Shown piece by piece: positions 62,913 to 64,000 of a stretch of 64,000 bases of DNA. Under the pieces are notes generated by a model, which was given only the letters and a program-made list of their open reading frames with translations, searched no databases and was not told the origin of the DNA. Numbering within the stretch: position 1 is the stretch's first letter; every line of letters starts with the position of its first letter. This stretch comes from Corynebacterium ulcerans (lineage in GTDB: Bacteria > Actinomycetota > Actinomycetes > Mycobacteriales > Mycobacteriaceae), in the NCBI RefSeq assembly GCF_900187135.1, contig NZ_LT906443.1, forward strand, positions 992,001-1,056,000, given 5' to 3'. A program made the position numbers and the translations under genes.

Positions 62913-64000
62913 CTAGTCGTGCCCCAGCTTATCGAACTCGATGAGCTTGCCGTACGTCCATGATTTATCTGTGAGAAGCCGCGCCAGCACCAGCCCCGCC
63001 GAAATCGAGAACACCACCATCATCGCGGTGGCCGCGTTCACCAGAGCCTGATCCATATCTCCCCTATTGAGGTAATACACAGCCCGAAACATCGCGGTAC
63101 CGGGCATCAAGATCACAGCCGCAGGCACGGTAGTTGTGATGCGGGGCAAGTTCACGCTTTTCGACGCCACCGCACCGAACAGCCCGATAATCAGTCCCCC
63201 AATGAACACTGCAAAATACCCAGTGGCGCCGTTCGCCTCCAAGAGCAGCCTTATCACGTTTGCTGTGGTCCCTACCGTAGCAGCCACCAAGGCCATGCGC
63301 CGTGAACTATTAAAGAGAAAAGCAAAGCCACCAATGCCCACGAAGCTGGCCAGAGCTGCCACCGCATACCAACTGCTGCCTGGTTCAACGATCACTGGTT
63401 CCGGGTTAAGGCCAGTGGCCCAGCTGATCATGGCCACTGAAAAAGTTGCCGTTAAAATGACTGTCACTGCGTAAACCAGACGGGAAACACCCGCATCAAA
63501 ATCAAAGCGACCAAGATCAATCATCGCAGAGAACAGGGGGAATCCCGGGACTAAAAAGAGCACCGCGGCCACATAGCCGGCGGTAAAGTTCTGGGTTTCC
63601 CCCGCATCTATGCGGATGAGGATGTGGGCAAGAGCAAAAAATGTCAGGCACGCGACTGTCCCCGCCGCGACGACGCACCCAAGCTGATGCATGTGCTTGT
63701 GATGAAGATGTGTCCGAACCGCCTGTCCTAGACCCGCAGACACCGCCACGAGAGCGATCTCCACGATGGCAAAGTGATTCAAGACCGCGAAACTGGCACA
63801 CGCCAGTGCAGCGGCAAGAGAGACCACCAACAAACTCCAGCGCTTACGCACGTTATCAACAATTTTGTCCAGCGCTGCATTGAGGTCTTCCGCAGTAATC
63901 TCATGGTGCAAGCTATGAGATAAGGACTCTAATGCCTCAATCCGCGAGGCATCCACAGCCGGACTCTGCGAACGCGCCACGATCGTTCGGAAGCTATCGC
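62913..64000 (-). CDS. ThrE-family exporter, paralogue 3 (5' end outside window)
   Basis: The visible 362 codons cover the membrane half of a ThrE-like protein and the end of its soluble domain (SLHHEITAEDLNAALDKIVD matches the ThrE IQAGATPPEVAEKIL region). The frame is open to the window edge, so the start is probably beyond it; a GTG at 63980 could give a shorter product. Motifs: FVPGFPLFSAMIDLGRFDFD-like LVPGFPLFSAMIDL, and AAVILMPGTAMFRAVYYLNR in place of the ThrE MLPGLSIYRGMY. It is more distant from ThrE than the paralogue at 39604. It is convergent with mutY, four bases apart. Confidence 0.72.
   Translation of the reverse strand, partial: DSFRTIVARSQSPAVDASRIEALESLSHSLHHEITAEDLNAALDKIVDNVRKRWSLLVVSLAAALACASFAVLNHFAIVEIALVAVSAGLGQAVRTHLHHKHMHQLGCVVAAGTVACLTFFALAHILIRIDAGETQNFTAGYVAAVLFLVPGFPLFSAMIDLGRFDFDAGVSRLVYAVTVILTATFSVAMISWATGLNPEPVIVEPGSSWYAVAALASFVGIGGFAFLFNSSRRMALVAATVGTTANVIRLLLEANGATGYFAVFIGGLIIGLFGAVASKSVNLPRITTTVPAAVILMPGTAMFRAVYYLNRGDMDQALVNAATAMMVVFSISAGLVLARLLTDKSWTYGKLIEFDKLGHD
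63156..63166 (+). repeat. GCTTTTCGACG word, copy 9
   Basis: Exact copy on the plus strand, antisense to the third ThrE-family gene, covering its Ala-Ser-Lys-Ser codons. Confidence 0.8.

Overview
The window reads as a chromosomal segment of a Corynebacterium. The evidence is a mycolyltransferase of the antigen 85 type, mycothiol genes (mshD and a mycothiol-peroxidase-like gpx), a ThrE threonine exporter, CarD, LpqE, and a gene order I recognise from C. glutamicum (pstSCA-mshD, purF, purLQS, gpx, ptrB, purC, purB, purD, phoSR, poxB, thrE, otsA/otsB, ipsA, cysS-ispF-ispD-carD-radA, mutY). Sortase-type surface proteins suggest a host-associated species, perhaps of the diphtheriae/ulcerans/pseudotuberculosis group; that is inference. 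I see no prophage, insertion sequence, CRISPR array, rRNA or origin.

Layout. 1-2.7 kb: phosphate uptake (pstA partial, pstC, pstS); its likely regulator PhoSR lies at 29-31 kb. 3-9 kb: mycothiol synthase, an LmeA-like protein, a diacylglycerol-kinase-family lipid kinase, a nitrobindin-like protein, PabC, YgfZ and DUF3073. 9-28 kb: purine synthesis (purM, purF, purL, purQ, purS, purC, purB, purD), interrupted by nrdI-nrdF, a hemolysin III-like protein, a 1 kb non-coding region with a probable structured RNA, peroxidase, oligopeptidase B, a 41-residue amphipathic peptide and a two-gene potassium transporter. 28-37 kb: HIT protein, hydrolase, PhoSR, a TetR-controlled drug exporter, a mycolyltransferase, a purine permease fused to a degenerate ureidoimidazoline decarboxylase domain, and a DUF559 nuclease-like protein. 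37-47 kb: poxB, two ThrE-family genes, a large repeat adhesin with an LAKTG anchor, and tRNA-Thr. 47-52 kb: trehalose synthesis (otsA, otsB) with the LacI-type regulator IpsA, then a frameshifted esterase. 52-64 kb: rlmB, cysS, ispF, ispD, carD, lpqE, a second surface protein, radA (without the usual disA neighbour), carbonic anhydrase, mutY and a third ThrE-family gene cut by the window end.

How the genes fit together. The pur genes together cover most of the route to IMP. OtsA/OtsB make trehalose, which carries mycolic acids for the mycolyltransferase. MshD and the peroxidase belong to the mycothiol redox system. PhoSR probably controls the pst operon.

The most notable observations are these. 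The NrdF lacks three of the four metal-binding glutamates (Q, S and K in their place), which matches the metal-free, DOPA-radical class Ie ribonucleotide reductase, and it sits beside the NrdI it needs. The exact 11-mer GCTTTTCGACG occurs nine times where about 0.03 is expected. A permease-OHCU fusion has lost the catalytic histidine. A stand-alone RNA candidate ends in a strong terminator, and a pair of long hairpin repeats shares the same arms.
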